From Streptomyces guryensis (GTDB lineage Bacteria; Actinomycetota; Actinomycetes; Streptomycetales; Streptomycetaceae), in the NCBI RefSeq assembly GCF_021261325.1, contig NZ_JAJSBI010000004.1, positions 434,001 to 498,000 on the forward strand: a DNA stretch of 64,000 nucleotides, given 5' to 3'. The notes beneath the pieces are model-generated. The model saw only the letters and a program-made list of their open reading frames with translations, was not told the origin of the DNA and searched no databases. Of the stretch, positions 27,275-36,766 are shown piece by piece (the stretch's first letter is position 1; every line of letters starts with the position of its first letter). Made by a program: the position numbers and the translations under genes.

Positions 27275-27903
27275 TGGAACGTGGGTGGACGCTGGTTTCG
27301 GATCTGCGCGTGGGCGACCATCTGCGCACCCCGGACGGCTCCGTCCACCCGGTGACCGCCCTCCGAGACCGCTCGGGCCTGACTCCGCGGAGGGTCTTCG
27401 ACCTCACGGTCGACGACCTGCACACGTTCTTCGTGCTGGCGGGCGCCACTCCGGTCCTTGTCCACAACTGCAAGGTGGCGTTGGGGTGGCAGAACGGTGG
27501 GAAGCTCGACGAGTGGGCCGGGCTGCCCGAGAACAAGTTCACCACCTTCTCCAACGTGTCGCCGAGGGACTTCGCACGTATTGCGGAAATGGCCATCGCG
27601 GACCCGAGCGTGGCGCTGCACATCAACATGACGGGACTGGCCAACGAGGGAACCTTCATAGATGCTGCCCAGCGTGGCCTGACGGCCGGTGAGGCCGGAC
27701 GTGCCACGGACTACGAGATGTCGATGATCGCGAGGGCACTCGCCAATGGTCAACGCCCGTGGAGTTCGATCAAGTTCTACTCCCCGTCGGGCCCAGATGG
27801 AGCCATGGTGCTGGATGCCCCGACACCTATGCCGGATCTGTCAGTGCTGAAGGGAGACCTTCGCCCAGTGAAGGGTTCCGTCATCGGTTACTGCCACTGC
27901 TGA
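27274..27903 (+). CDS. Hint C-terminal half fused to an unassigned toxin domain
   Basis: A 209-residue product if translation starts at ATG 27274, which overlaps the TGA of the upstream frame (TGATG). The frame itself is open further upstream. Residues 1-65 are the end of a pretoxin Hint domain (LVSDLRVGDHLRTPDGS, VFDLTVDDLHTFFVLAG, TPVLVHNC) with the terminal His-Asn pair before Cys66. Residues 66-209 would be the released toxin: LGWQNGGKLDEWAGLPENK, SPRDFARIAEMAIADPS, a central helix, SSIKFYSPSGPDGAMVLDAP and a GYCHC end. I cannot assign this domain to a known toxin family. With the Cys-bearing first half of Hint gone, self-cleavage is not expected. The immunity-like gene follows after 10 bases. 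Confidence 0.7.
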   Translation: MERGWTLVSDLRVGDHLRTPDGSVHPVTALRDRSGLTPRRVFDLTVDDLHTFFVLAGATPVLVHNCKVALGWQNGGKLDEWAGLPENKFTTFSNVSPRDFARIAEMAIADPSVALHINMTGLANEGTFIDAAQRGLTAGEAGRATDYEMSMIARALANGQRPWSSIKFYSPSGPDGAMVLDAPTPMPDLSVLKGDLRPVKGSVIGYCHC

Positions 27904-27913
27904 GGAGTCGGCC

Positions 27914-28597
27914 ATGGATACCCACCAGAACGACCTGTACCCGGACGTGACCGCTGAGGGCGGCCTCGTATCGGCGATGAAAAAGGCCGCGAAGCTGGGC
28001 AGGGGCGAAATCTGGCCAGTGCCCACGCCCACCGACGACATCATCGGTATCGAGACGGCAAGGGGCACCATGTCAGTCGTTCTCGCGACCGAGGAGCGAC
28101 TATTCCGGGTGCGTGTTCATATTCCCGGGATCCTCTGGGACGTTCCCGAATTCAATTGGGAGATCGGTTCGACGAACGACTTCGGGTCGCTCGTCGAGGC
28201 GGTGGTCGCATGGCGGGAAGGCGTGCCGTTCGACGAGTTGGCGGCGAGATTCACGTTCCTGGAACTCGACGAATTCGCCAGGGCGATCGAGAGGGGAGAG
28301 CCCACTTCTTCGCAGTGGGCCGACCTTCTGTCGTCCGACTTCCACCGGCGGCAATGGAACCTTCTGCGCCGCCTTCATGCGGACGAGGTACTGCGGCACA
28401 TGTTCCCGACGATCTCGCACGGTGCCGTCCGCCTGTGTGTGGATCTGTTCGACGGAGCGAGCCGTCAGGTCCTGGTGCACGAGCCGAAGGAAGAGCGTTA
28501 CGAGGTCATCCGCCCCGGGGTGCCCGGGGCGGACTGGGTCGAGGTGCCGACCGGTGATCTGATCGCCTACCTGCGGGCTGCCTTGACCCAGGAGTGA
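27914..28597 (+). CDS. Putative immunity protein of the toxin locus
   Basis: A 227-residue soluble protein. ATG 27914 follows AGGAG at 27903-27907, ten bases after the toxin stop. It has no signal or membrane span, as expected of an immunity protein acting in the producing cell. The middle part (LVEAVVAWREGVPFDELAAR, FARAIERGEPTSSQWADLL) resembles the DUF6193 family, to my recollection, and the end (VPTGDLIAYLRAALTQE) is an amphipathic helix. The function is inferred from position directly behind a toxin domain and before a strong terminator. It is intact, which suggests that the toxin domain, or relatives in neighbouring strains, still selects for protection. Confidence 0.65.
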   Translation: MDTHQNDLYPDVTAEGGLVSAMKKAAKLGRGEIWPVPTPTDDIIGIETARGTMSVVLATEERLFRVRVHIPGILWDVPEFNWEIGSTNDFGSLVEAVVAWREGVPFDELAARFTFLELDEFARAIERGEPTSSQWADLLSSDFHRRQWNLLRRLHADEVLRHMFPTISHGAVRLCVDLFDGASRQVLVHEPKEERYEVIRPGVPGADWVEVPTGDLIAYLRAALTQE

Positions 28598-28620
28598 CCT
28601 CGACAGACCGCTGAGGTCGA

Positions 28621-28654
28621 ACCCCGCCAGGCAATCCCTGGCGGGGTTTTCTTT
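28621..28654 (+). terminator. Intrinsic terminator after the immunity gene
   Basis: CCCCGCCAG (28622-28630) and CTGGCGGGG (28638-28646) form a perfect 9-bp stem with a 7-base loop, followed by TTTTCTTT. It closes the toxin-immunity transcript and also faces the convergent MFS gene. Confidence 0.92.
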
Positions 28655-28733
28655 CGAAGGGTGGAGCCTCTGGGGACGGAAGAAGGCAAGGCCTCCAGGA
28701 AAGAGAACCAGCCGCCCCCGATGCCCGCCGCCC

Positions 28734-29951
28734 TCAGCGGTGAAGCGCCTCCGCCTCCTGCGGGACGTGGGAGGCGATCACGCGCTCCCGTCCCCCGGCA
28801 GGGACGCGCCGGCGGTCCACCGCGTAGGCCGCGCCAGCCACCCCAAGGCCGAGTACCGCCAGCCCCGCACCGGCGAGCGCCGAGGATGTCACGCCGAAGC
28901 CGGCCGCCAACGTCAGGCCGCCGATCCAGGCGCCGCCCGCATTCGCCAGGTTGAACGCCGCCTGGTTCGCGGAAGAGGCCAGGGACGGGGCCGCCGACGC
29001 CTTCTCCATGACCATCAGCTGGAGCGGGGAGCCTGTGATGAAGGCTGCCGCGCCGAGCAGGATCACCGCGAGGGCGGCGCTCCACTGCGTCGACATCAGC
29101 AGCGGGAACAGGCCGAGGACCGCCACCAGGGAGACCAGGCCGCCGAACAGCGTCCCCCGCAGCGAGTGGTCCGCCAGGCGCCCGCCCACCAGGTTGCCCA
29201 CCGTCGCGCCCACGCCGAACAGCGCCAGCAGCACGGTCACGCTACCCTCGGCGAACCCGGCGGAGTCCGTCAGCATCGGGGTGATGTAGCTGTACGCGGC
29301 GAACAGCGCGCCGAAGCCTGCCACGGTCGTACCGAGCGCCAGCCAGACCGGCAGGGACCGCAGGGCGGCCAGTTCACCGCGGAGGCCCATCGTGGGGGCC
29401 GTAGCCCGGTCGGCCGGGATCAGCAGGGCCAGCGCGGCCATCGCGGCGATACCGATCGTGCTCACACCGAGGAACGTGGCCCGCCACCCCAGGTGCTGGC
29501 CCATCAGCGTGGCGACCGGCACGCCCACGACGTTGGCGACCGTCAGACCGAGGAACATCAGGGAGACGGAGCGCGCCCTGCGCTCCGGCGCGACCATCGC
29601 CGTCGCCACTACCGCGCCGACGCCGAAGAAGGCACCGTGCGGCAGACCGCTCAGGAAGCGGGCGACGAGCAGCGAGTCGTAGCCGGGGGCGAACGCCGAC
29701 AGTGCGTTGCCCGCCACGAACAGCGCCATCAGGCCGATCAGCACCGTGCGGCGGGACATCCGCGCGGTGACCGCGGCCAGCAGCGGGGCGCCGATGACGA
29801 CGCCCAGCGCGTACGCCGAGACCAGGTGCCCGGCGGTGGAGACGGAGACGTGCAGGTCGTCCGCGACATCGGGCAGCAGGCCCATCATCACGAACTCGGT
29901 GGTGCCTATTCCGAACGCGCCGACGGCCAGAGCGAGCAGGGCCAGAGGCAT
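28734..29951 (-). CDS. MFS transporter, DHA1 family (AraJ-like exporter)
   Basis: A 405-residue 12-span transporter starting at ATG 29951 (MPLALLALAVGAFGIGTTEF). Motif A is intact between spans 2 and 3 (AAVTARMSRRTVLIG). PHGAFFGVGAVVA in span 4 and ANVVGVPVATLMGQHLGWR in span 5 (motif C region) are typical of AraJ/YdhP-type drug and arabinose exporters. The substrate is unknown. AAAGG lies about 14 bases before the start, which is rather far. A longer frame from 30002 exists without better support. The gene is downstream of, and in line with, the endonuclease-like gene. Confidence 0.88.
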   Translation of the reverse strand: MPLALLALAVGAFGIGTTEFVMMGLLPDVADDLHVSVSTAGHLVSAYALGVVIGAPLLAAVTARMSRRTVLIGLMALFVAGNALSAFAPGYDSLLVARFLSGLPHGAFFGVGAVVATAMVAPERRARSVSLMFLGLTVANVVGVPVATLMGQHLGWRATFLGVSTIGIAAMAALALLIPADRATAPTMGLRGELAALRSLPVWLALGTTVAGFGALFAAYSYITPMLTDSAGFAEGSVTVLLALFGVGATVGNLVGGRLADHSLRGTLFGGLVSLVAVLGLFPLLMSTQWSAALAVILLGAAAFITGSPLQLMVMEKASAAPSLASSANQAAFNLANAGGAWIGGLTLAAGFGVTSSALAGAGLAVLGLGVAGAAYAVDRRRVPAGGRERVIASHVPQEAEALHR

Positions 29952-30053
29952 GAAGTGGCCTGTGCCTTTCAAAAGTGAGAGGGGGAGCGGTGTCCGCACC
30001 AAGTTTAAGTTCAGTTACGGAACAAAACCTCTCAGGCCCAGTATTCCGGGAGG

Positions 30054-31103
30054 TTACGAGCCGGTGGCGAGGCTCACACGGGCCGCGATCGGAAGGTGGT
30101 CGCTCCCGGTCCTGGGCAGCGTCCACGAGGTCACCGGCTCGATGCCCTGGACCATGATCTGGTCGATCCGCGCCATCGGGAACGAGGCCGGCCAGCTGAA
30201 CCCGAACCCGCTGCCCGCCGCGCCCTGCGTGGAGCGCATCTGGGAGGTCACGCCGTTGAGGGAGCGGTCGTTCATCGTGCCGTTCAGGTCGCCGAGCAGC
30301 ACCTTCCGCTTCAGCGGCTCCTGCGAGATGGCCTCGCCCAGCGCGTTGGCGCTCGTGTCGCGCTGCCGGGCCGTGAACCCGGCCTCCAGCTTCACCCGCA
30401 CCGACGGGAGGTGGGCGACGTAGAACGCGACCCGTCCCTCGGGGGTGGTCACCGTGGCGCGCATGGCGCGGGTCCAGCCCAGCTTGATGTCGACGGCCCT
30501 GACCCCGGTCATGGGGTACTTGCTCCACAGGCCGACGGTGCCCTGCACCGAGTGGTACCTGTACGTCGAGGCCAGCGCCTGCTCGTACACCGGCACCGCC
30601 GAGGCGGTCAGCTCCTCCAGCGCCACCACGTCCGCGCCGGACGCGGCCACGTCACGGGCCGTACCGGAGGGGTCGGGGTTGTCGGCGTTGACGTTGTGCG
30701 TGGCGACGGTCAGGTCGCCGCCGCCGATGGTCTTGTCGGTCAGCAACCCGCCGAAGAGATTCAGCCATACGGCCGCCGGCAGCACGACCGCGATCAGCGC
30801 GGTCGCCGACCTGCGCACCAGGGCGATCAGGAGCAGCACCGGGACCAGGAGGCCCAGCCAGGGCAGGAAGGTCTCGGTGAGGCTGCCCAGGTTGCCGATG
30901 CGGTTGGGGATGCGGGCGTGCAGCAGCATGACCAGGGCGAGGATCACCGCGAGCGCGGCGACAACGATGCCACGGCGCCAGATTCTCGGGTCGCCCCGCC
31001 ATCCGGAGACCAGACGGTTGAGCAGGCGCCGGAGCCGGTCTCCCCGGTGCTCGGGCCCCGAGCCGCCGTTGTCCGTCTCCGCCACATACGCCTGCTGCGC
31101 CAT
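30054..31103 (-). CDS. Membrane-anchored endonuclease/exonuclease/phosphatase-family protein
   Basis: A 349-residue protein. ATG 31103 starts MAQQAYVAETDNGG. Three membrane spans (about residues 45-120: GIVVAALAVILALVMLLHAR, FLPWLGLLVPVLLLIALV, ALIAVVLPAAVWLNLF) precede an extracellular EEP domain. The active-site pieces are ATHNVNADN, DVVALEEL (metal Glu), VLLGDLNGTMND (Asp and Asn) and GSDHLPI (Asp-His). EEP proteins cleave nucleic acids or phosphoesters; outside-facing versions with this layout are common in Streptomyces and their substrates are untested. It is a single gene following the TetR stop after 187 bases. Confidence 0.85.
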   Translation of the reverse strand: MAQQAYVAETDNGGSGPEHRGDRLRRLLNRLVSGWRGDPRIWRRGIVVAALAVILALVMLLHARIPNRIGNLGSLTETFLPWLGLLVPVLLLIALVRRSATALIAVVLPAAVWLNLFGGLLTDKTIGGGDLTVATHNVNADNPDPSGTARDVAASGADVVALEELTASAVPVYEQALASTYRYHSVQGTVGLWSKYPMTGVRAVDIKLGWTRAMRATVTTPEGRVAFYVAHLPSVRVKLEAGFTARQRDTSANALGEAISQEPLKRKVLLGDLNGTMNDRSLNGVTSQMRSTQGAAGSGFGFSWPASFPMARIDQIMVQGIEPVTSWTLPRTGSDHLPIAARVSLATGS

Positions 31104-31290
31104 ACCGCGTCGCCTCACTGCCTGCCGTGCAACCCGTCCGTCCCCCCGTATCTGAAACCCTAGGGGATGATCGAGCCCGTCCCTGCCGTCGCATGACGGC
31201 CGTACGGGCACGAGGACGACGAACCCGGCGCAGGGAGTTCCGAACGCGGCCCCGGAAAGCGCCCTCTGTGACGCAACGCGCACATTCGGG

Positions 31291-31932
31291 CTAGGTAGTT
31301 GAGGATTTGACGGGTCGTAGTCCTTCGAGGAGGGTGTCCACGATTCGCTCCGACAGGTCCTCGGAGAGGTCGGTCTCCACGTCCGCCTCCGGGCGCATGA
31401 CGGTGCGCAGGAGCATGGGGCCGACCATCAGGTCGTTGACCAGCTCGAGGTCGATGTCCTCGCGGAGTTCGCCGTTCTGCTGACCGCGGCGCAGGATCTC
31501 GATCTGCAGTCTGCGCCGCGGCCGGACGACGGACGCGTGGTAGGCGGCCCAGACCTTCGGGCTGCTCTTCATCTGGGCGAACACGTTGTGCAGGAGCACC
31601 GAGGTGCGGGTCATGACGCCGCGCGTCCGCCGCTGCTCCAGGAGGGCCACCAGGTCGTCGCGCATGGAGGTGCCCGGGAGCTCGGCGTCGGGGGGCTCGG
31701 CGGCGCGTACGACGTCGACGAAGAGCTCCTCCTTGCCGTTCCAGCGGCGGTAGATGGTGGCCTTGCCGACGCCCGCGGTGCGGGCGATGCGCTCGATGGA
31801 GAGTTCGGCGAGCGGGACGCCGTCCTCCAGGAGCTTCAGTACGCCCTCTATGACGGCGCCTTCGACCGCCTCACTGCGGGGGCGTCCCCGTGCGGGCGCC
31901 CCGGGCGGGGCCGGACTGTCGGCGAGGCTCAC
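31291..31932 (-). CDS. TetR-family regulator, likely repressor of the adjacent MFS exporter
   Basis: A 213-residue TetR protein from GTG 31932, with AAGGGA upstream. Residues 40-68 are the HTH (LSIERIARTAGVGKATIYRRW), followed by an all-helical ligand domain of the TetR_C_16-like type (LLHNVFAQMKSSPKVWAAYH). It starts 63 bases after the stop of the DHA2 exporter gene on the same strand, so the two form an exporter-regulator operon. The palindrome CGATACG-N9-CGTATCG upstream of the exporter is its probable operator. Binding of an exported drug would relieve repression; this is the usual scheme for such pairs. Confidence 0.88.
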   Translation of the reverse strand: MSLADSPAPPGAPARGRPRSEAVEGAVIEGVLKLLEDGVPLAELSIERIARTAGVGKATIYRRWNGKEELFVDVVRAAEPPDAELPGTSMRDDLVALLEQRRTRGVMTRTSVLLHNVFAQMKSSPKVWAAYHASVVRPRRRLQIEILRRGQQNGELREDIDLELVNDLMVGPMLLRTVMRPEADVETDLSEDLSERIVDTLLEGLRPVKSSTT

Positions 31933-31995
31933 TTCTGCGTCCCTTCGTTGTGCTGGAGCGATTCTCCCCGTTGCCCCCCGGTGCGGCGGAAGACG

Positions 31996-33585
31996 CTATT
32001 CCGCCGCTGCCACCAACTCCTGCTCCTCCTTGCCCTCCTGACGGGCCGGCGGCTTCCCGGGCAGGAAGAGGAACGCCACGAGCGCGCCGAGGATCGCGAC
32101 GACCGTGCCGCACAGCGCGGTGACGTGCATGGCGTGCAGGAAGGCGTCGTCGGCGGGGGTGACCAGGGCCCCGCCCTGCGGGCCGAGCTTCGCCGCGACC
32201 CCGAGGGTGGCCTCGATGGACTCGCCGGCCGTCTCCCGCAGGCCGGCCGGGAGGTGACCCAGCTTGCCCTCGATGCCGGTGCGGTACGCCGTCGACAGCA
32301 CCGAACCGAGGACCGCGATGCCGAGGGCGCCGCCGACCTGGCGGAAGGTGTTGCTCAGCGCGGACGCGGAGCCGGCCTTCTCGCGCGGCAGGGCCTGCAT
32401 GATGACGACGCTTGTGGGGGTCATGACGTGGGCCATACCGGCGCCCATGAGGAAGAACACGACCTCCAGGACCCAGATCGGGGTGTCCGCCTCGAAGCCC
32501 GCGAACGCGGCGAGCATCCCTGCGAGCAACAGCAGTCCGACCCCGGTGGTGACCTTGTTGCCGAACCGGTCGACGACCAGCCGGGCCCGCGGCGCGAAGA
32601 TCATCTGTGCGGCGGCCAGCGGCAGCATCAGCAGGCCGGACTGCAGCGGCGAGTAGCCGCGCACGCTCTGGGTGTAGAACACGGCGAAGAACGTGACGCC
32701 CATCAGCGCGAAGAAGACCAGCGCGATGGCGGCCATGGCGGCCGAGAACACCTTGTTCTTGAAGTACGTGACGTCGAGGGAGGGGTGGTCGCTGCGCTTC
32801 TCGAAGACGACGAAGGCGGCGAGTACGACGAGACCGGCGGCGATGGTCGCCAGCACCTGGGGGTCCGTGAAGTCGGCGAGTTCGCCGCCCTTGATGATGC
32901 CGTAGACGAGCAGGACCAGGCCGACGACGGACAGTGCGACGCCGACGGGGTCGAGCCGGCCGGGCCTCGGGTCGCGGGAGTCGGGGACGAGCCAGACCAT
33001 CAGGGCGAGCGCGAGGAGCACGATCGGCACGTTGATGAGGAAGACCGAGCCCCACCAGAAGTGGTCGAGGAGCACACCGCCGGTGATCGGGCCGATGGCG
33101 ATGGCGAGACCGACACCGCCGGCCCAGATGCCGATGGCCTTGGGCTGCTCCTCGCGCTCGAAGACGTTCATGAGGACGGCGAGGGTGGCCGGCATGACGA
33201 AGGCGGCCCCCAGGGCCATCAGCGCGCGGTAGGCGATCAGCTGGCCCGGCGAGCCGGACTCGGCGGCGAGCGCGGAGCCGACACCGAACACGACGAGACC
33301 GCCGAGCAGCACCTTCTTGCGGCCCACCCGGTCACCGATGAGGCCGGCGGTGAACAGCAGACCCGCGAAGACGAGCGTGTAGGCGTTGATCGCCCACTCC
33401 AGCTCGCTCTGCGTGGCGCCCAGGCCGGTCGGGGCCGGGGTGGAGATCGTCTTGATGGCGACGTTCAGGATCGAGTTGTCGAGCACGACGATCAGCAGGC
33501 TGAGCATCAGGACGCCGAGGATCGCCCAGCGGCGGCGGTGCACCGCCTCGGGTATCCGGGGTGCGGGAACGGGTGGAGTCGTCAT
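31996..33585 (-). CDS. MFS drug exporter, DHA2 (EmrB/QacA) family, 14 spans
   Basis: A 529-residue membrane protein starting ATG 33585. The N-terminus ([26 protein letters not shown] cut to its key part LDNSILNVA) carries motif D1 with the membrane Asp. Motif A is [34 protein letters not shown] is motif C of proton antiporters. Fourteen spans fit the hydrophobic blocks. Such proteins export antibiotics or antiseptics with H+ exchange. It is the first gene of an operon with the TetR gene, and its promoter region holds the TetR-type palindrome at 33607-33629. Confidence 0.92.
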   Translation of the reverse strand: MTTPPVPAPRIPEAVHRRRWAILGVLMLSLLIVVLDNSILNVAIKTISTPAPTGLGATQSELEWAINAYTLVFAGLLFTAGLIGDRVGRKKVLLGGLVVFGVGSALAAESGSPGQLIAYRALMALGAAFVMPATLAVLMNVFEREEQPKAIGIWAGGVGLAIAIGPITGGVLLDHFWWGSVFLINVPIVLLALALMVWLVPDSRDPRPGRLDPVGVALSVVGLVLLVYGIIKGGELADFTDPQVLATIAAGLVVLAAFVVFEKRSDHPSLDVTYFKNKVFSAAMAAIALVFFALMGVTFFAVFYTQSVRGYSPLQSGLLMLPLAAAQMIFAPRARLVVDRFGNKVTTGVGLLLLAGMLAAFAGFEADTPIWVLEVVFFLMGAGMAHVMTPTSVVIMQALPREKAGSASALSNTFRQVGGALGIAVLGSVLSTAYRTGIEGKLGHLPAGLRETAGESIEATLGVAAKLGPQGGALVTPADDAFLHAMHVTALCGTVVAILGALVAFLFLPGKPPARQEGKEEQELVAAAE

Positions 33586-33606
33586 GCCCCCAGGTTAGGT
33601 GAATTC

Positions 33607-33629
33607 CGATACGAGACGGTGCCGTATCG
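33607..33629. promoter_or_regulatory. TetR-type operator at the exporter promoter
   Basis: CGATACG (33607-33613) and CGTATCG (33623-33629) are perfect inverted heptamers with a 9-base spacer, 22 bases before the exporter start. GATACNG half-sites are common in TetR operators that control MFS genes. The TetR encoded in the same operon is the likely ligand. Confidence 0.7.
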
Positions 33630-33699
33630 TAAATCTTTTACCTGGGCCTTACGCCCGCTCCTGCGTGCGGTACGTGACGGAGTTCCCTCTGGCCCTGGC

Positions 33700-33714
33700 T
33701 GGCACGAAGTGCCA
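33700..33714. promoter_or_regulatory. Inverted repeat upstream of panB
   Basis: TGGCACGAAGTGCCA has perfect 6-bp arms around GAA and lies 62 bases before the panB start. No specific regulator can be named. Confidence 0.4.
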
Positions 33715-33775
33715 CCATGGGGGTGATCCGGGGACGCCGTCAGGGCGCCTCGAGATGACTGAAGGAGCCGTTGCA

Positions 33776-34651
33776 ATGACGCAACTTTCGGCTGCCCAGA
33801 CTGTCCAGGACAGGTCCTCCGACGGCAGCAAGACGCTGTACGGGGGCAAGGGCACACGCCGTATCACCGTTCGCGACATCGCCCTCGCCAAGGAACGCGG
33901 CGAGAAGTGGCCCATGCTCACCGCCTACGACGCGATGACCGCGTCCGTCTTCGACGAGGCCGGCATCCCGGTGATCCTCGTCGGCGACTCGGCGGGCAAC
34001 TGCCACCTCGGGTACGAGACCACCGTGCCCGTCACCATGGACGAGATGACCATGCTGTCGGCCGCCGTCGTACGGGGCACCCAGCGCGCCCTGGTCGTCG
34101 GCGACCTCCCCTTCGGCTCCTACCAGGAGGGCCCGGTGCAGGCGCTGCGCTCGGCGACCCGGCTGGTCAAGGACGCCGGGGTGGGCGCCGTGAAGCTGGA
34201 GGGCGGCGAGCGCTCGCACGAGCAGATCCGGCTCCTCGTGGAGTCCGGCATCCCGGTCATGGCCCACATCGGGCTGACCCCGCAGTCCGTCAACGCCATG
34301 GGCTACCGGGTGCAGGGGCGCGGCGAGGAGGCGGCCCAGCAGCTGCTGCGGGACGCGAAGGCCGTGCAGGACGCGGGCGCGTTCGCGGTCGTGCTGGAGC
34401 TGGTACCGGCGGAGCTGGCGGCCGAGGTGACGCGGGTGCTGCACATTCCGACGGTGGGTATCGGGGCCGGTCCGGAGACGGATGCGCAGGTGCTGGTGTG
34501 GACGGACATGCTCGGGCTGACCTCCGGTCGGGTGCCGAAGTTCGTCAAGAAGTACGCGGACCTGCGTGAGGTCATGGGGAACGCGGTGAAGGCGTTTGCG
34601 GAGGATGTCGTCGGCGGGGCGTTCCCGTCGGAGGAGAACTCCGTCCACTAG
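33776..34651 (+). CDS. panB: 3-methyl-2-oxobutanoate hydroxymethyltransferase
   Basis: A 291-residue cytoplasmic enzyme for the first step of pantothenate synthesis, transferring a hydroxymethyl group from 5,10-methylene-tetrahydrofolate to 2-oxoisovalerate to give ketopantoate. ATG 33776 follows GAAGGAG at 33761-33767. Signatures are MLTAYDAMTASVFDEAGI, LVGDSAGNCHLGYETT (metal-binding Asp), AVKLEGG, VMAHIGLTPQSV and ELVPAELA with the catalytic Glu. The N-terminal ~35 residues before the barrel are longer than in E. coli PanB, as is usual in actinobacteria. It is a single gene closed by a strong terminator. Confidence 0.96.
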   Translation: MTQLSAAQTVQDRSSDGSKTLYGGKGTRRITVRDIALAKERGEKWPMLTAYDAMTASVFDEAGIPVILVGDSAGNCHLGYETTVPVTMDEMTMLSAAVVRGTQRALVVGDLPFGSYQEGPVQALRSATRLVKDAGVGAVKLEGGERSHEQIRLLVESGIPVMAHIGLTPQSVNAMGYRVQGRGEEAAQQLLRDAKAVQDAGAFAVVLELVPAELAAEVTRVLHIPTVGIGAGPETDAQVLVWTDMLGLTSGRVPKFVKKYADLREVMGNAVKAFAEDVVGGAFPSEENSVH

Positions 34652-34670
34652 AGCCACAGCGGCACAGAGG

Positions 34671-34709
34671 CAGCCCGTCGATCTTCCCCCGTCGACGGGC
34701 TGCCGTTTT
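34671..34709 (+). terminator. Intrinsic terminator of panB
   Basis: CAGCCCGTCGA (34671-34681) and TCGACGGGCTG (34692-34702) form a perfect 11-bp stem with a 10-base loop, followed by CCGTTTTG. Confidence 0.9.
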
Positions 34710-34717
34710 GTGTGCTC

Positions 34718-34818
34718 GCCCCCGCCGCCCCTACCCGTCCCGTCCCTGGGGGCTGCCGCCCCCAGACCCCCGCTTTCGGCCTGAACGGCCTCGTCCTCAA
34801 ACGCCGGACGGGCTGAAA
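34718..34818. repeat. Dispersed intergenic repeat, family A copy 2
   Basis: CGCCCCCGCCGCCCCTACCC lead, then CTGGGGGCTGCCGCCCCCAG hairpin, GGCCTGAACGGCCTCGTCC and CTCAAACGCCGGACGGGCTG. It is nearly identical to copies 3 and 4 and lies between the panB terminator and the drrA-like promoter. Confidence 0.85.
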
Positions 34819-34829
34819 TGAAATGCCGG

Positions 34830-34880
34830 TGTCGGCGACTTGTCGGTGGGTGTCGGTGACCTGTCGGTGCTTTGTCGGTC
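34830..34880. promoter_or_regulatory. SARP-type direct repeats before the ABC exporter
   Basis: The heptamer TGTCGGT (first copy TGTCGGC) starts at 34830, 34841, 34851, 34862 and 34873, that is every 11, 10, 11 and 11 bases. SARP-family activators such as ActII-ORF4, DnrI and AfsR bind direct heptamer repeats at 11-bp spacing that end about 8 bp before the -10 box. That spacing would place the -10 box near 34888 and the transcript start close to ATG 34902. The SARP regulator encoded at 40687-36767 is the obvious candidate. Binding itself is inferred. Confidence 0.65.
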
Positions 34881-34901
34881 GGCCCTGACACCGTCATCGG
34901 C

Positions 34902-35923
<1,022 letters not shown>

Positions 35924-35927
<4 letters not shown>

Positions 35928-36739
35928 GCGCCGCCACAGCGACAGTGACAGCAACCGACGCCCGCATCCCGCTGCGCGGCCATCTGCGCCACACCGGCGC
36001 CCTGATCCGCCGCAACCTGCTGTGGATCAAGCAGGACCCCGAGTCGATGTTCGACGCGCTGCTGATGCCGGTGATCTTCACCCTGCTGTTCGTGTACGTC
36101 TTCGGCGGCTCGATCGGGCAGGCGCTGGGCGGCGGGCAGCACGGGTACGTGCAGTACGTGATCCCCGGCATGATCGCGATGATGAGCATGTCGCTGTCCC
36201 AGGGCGTCGGCACCGGCTTCAGCCAGGACTTCAACTCCGGTGTCATGGACCGCTTCCGGTCCCTGCCGATCGGGCGCGGCTCGGTGCTGTTCGCGAAGAT
36301 CGCGGTGGAGCTGGCGCGCATGCTGTTCGCCACGACCGTGCTGATGATCGTCGCCGTGCTGGTCGGGTTCGACATCAACAACTGGGCCGGTCTGTTCGCG
36401 ACCGTCGGCCTGTCCGCGGTGTTCGCCTCGTCGATCATGTGGGTGTTCCTCACCCTGGGCGTGGTCCTGAAGAACGCGCAGTCCGTGCAGGCGATGGGCT
36501 TCCTGGTGCTGTTCCCGCTGCAGTTCGGCTCGTCGATCTTCGCGCCGACGAAGACGATGCCGGGCTGGCTGCGGGCCTTCACCGACTACAACCCGCTGTC
36601 CACGCTCGCCGACGCGGCGCGCGGACTGATGGTGGGCGGCCCGGTCGCGCACGACCTGTGGGTGACGCTCGGCTGGTCCGTGGTGATCACTGCGGTCGCG
36701 GCGCCGTACGCGATCCACAAGTTCCGTACCAAGAGCTGA
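35924..36739 (+). CDS. DrrB-type ABC-2 exporter permease
   Basis: A 271-residue permease with six spans. ATG 35924 overlaps the end of the ATPase gene by 4 bases, so the two are coupled. The N-terminal cytoplasmic helix (RHTGALIRRNLLWIKQDPES) contacts the ATPase. The ABC-2 signature around FSQDFNSGVMDRFRSLPIG and the late YNPLSTLADAARGLM match DrrB. The complex would export a hydrophobic compound. No biosynthetic genes are nearby, so resistance or lipid export is as likely as self-protection. The gene ends 27 bases from the convergent SARP gene, with an AGCACAGGTGTGCT hairpin (36743-36756) between them. Confidence 0.9.
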
Positions 36740-36766
36740 CGCAGCACAGGTGTGCTCCGGTGCGCG

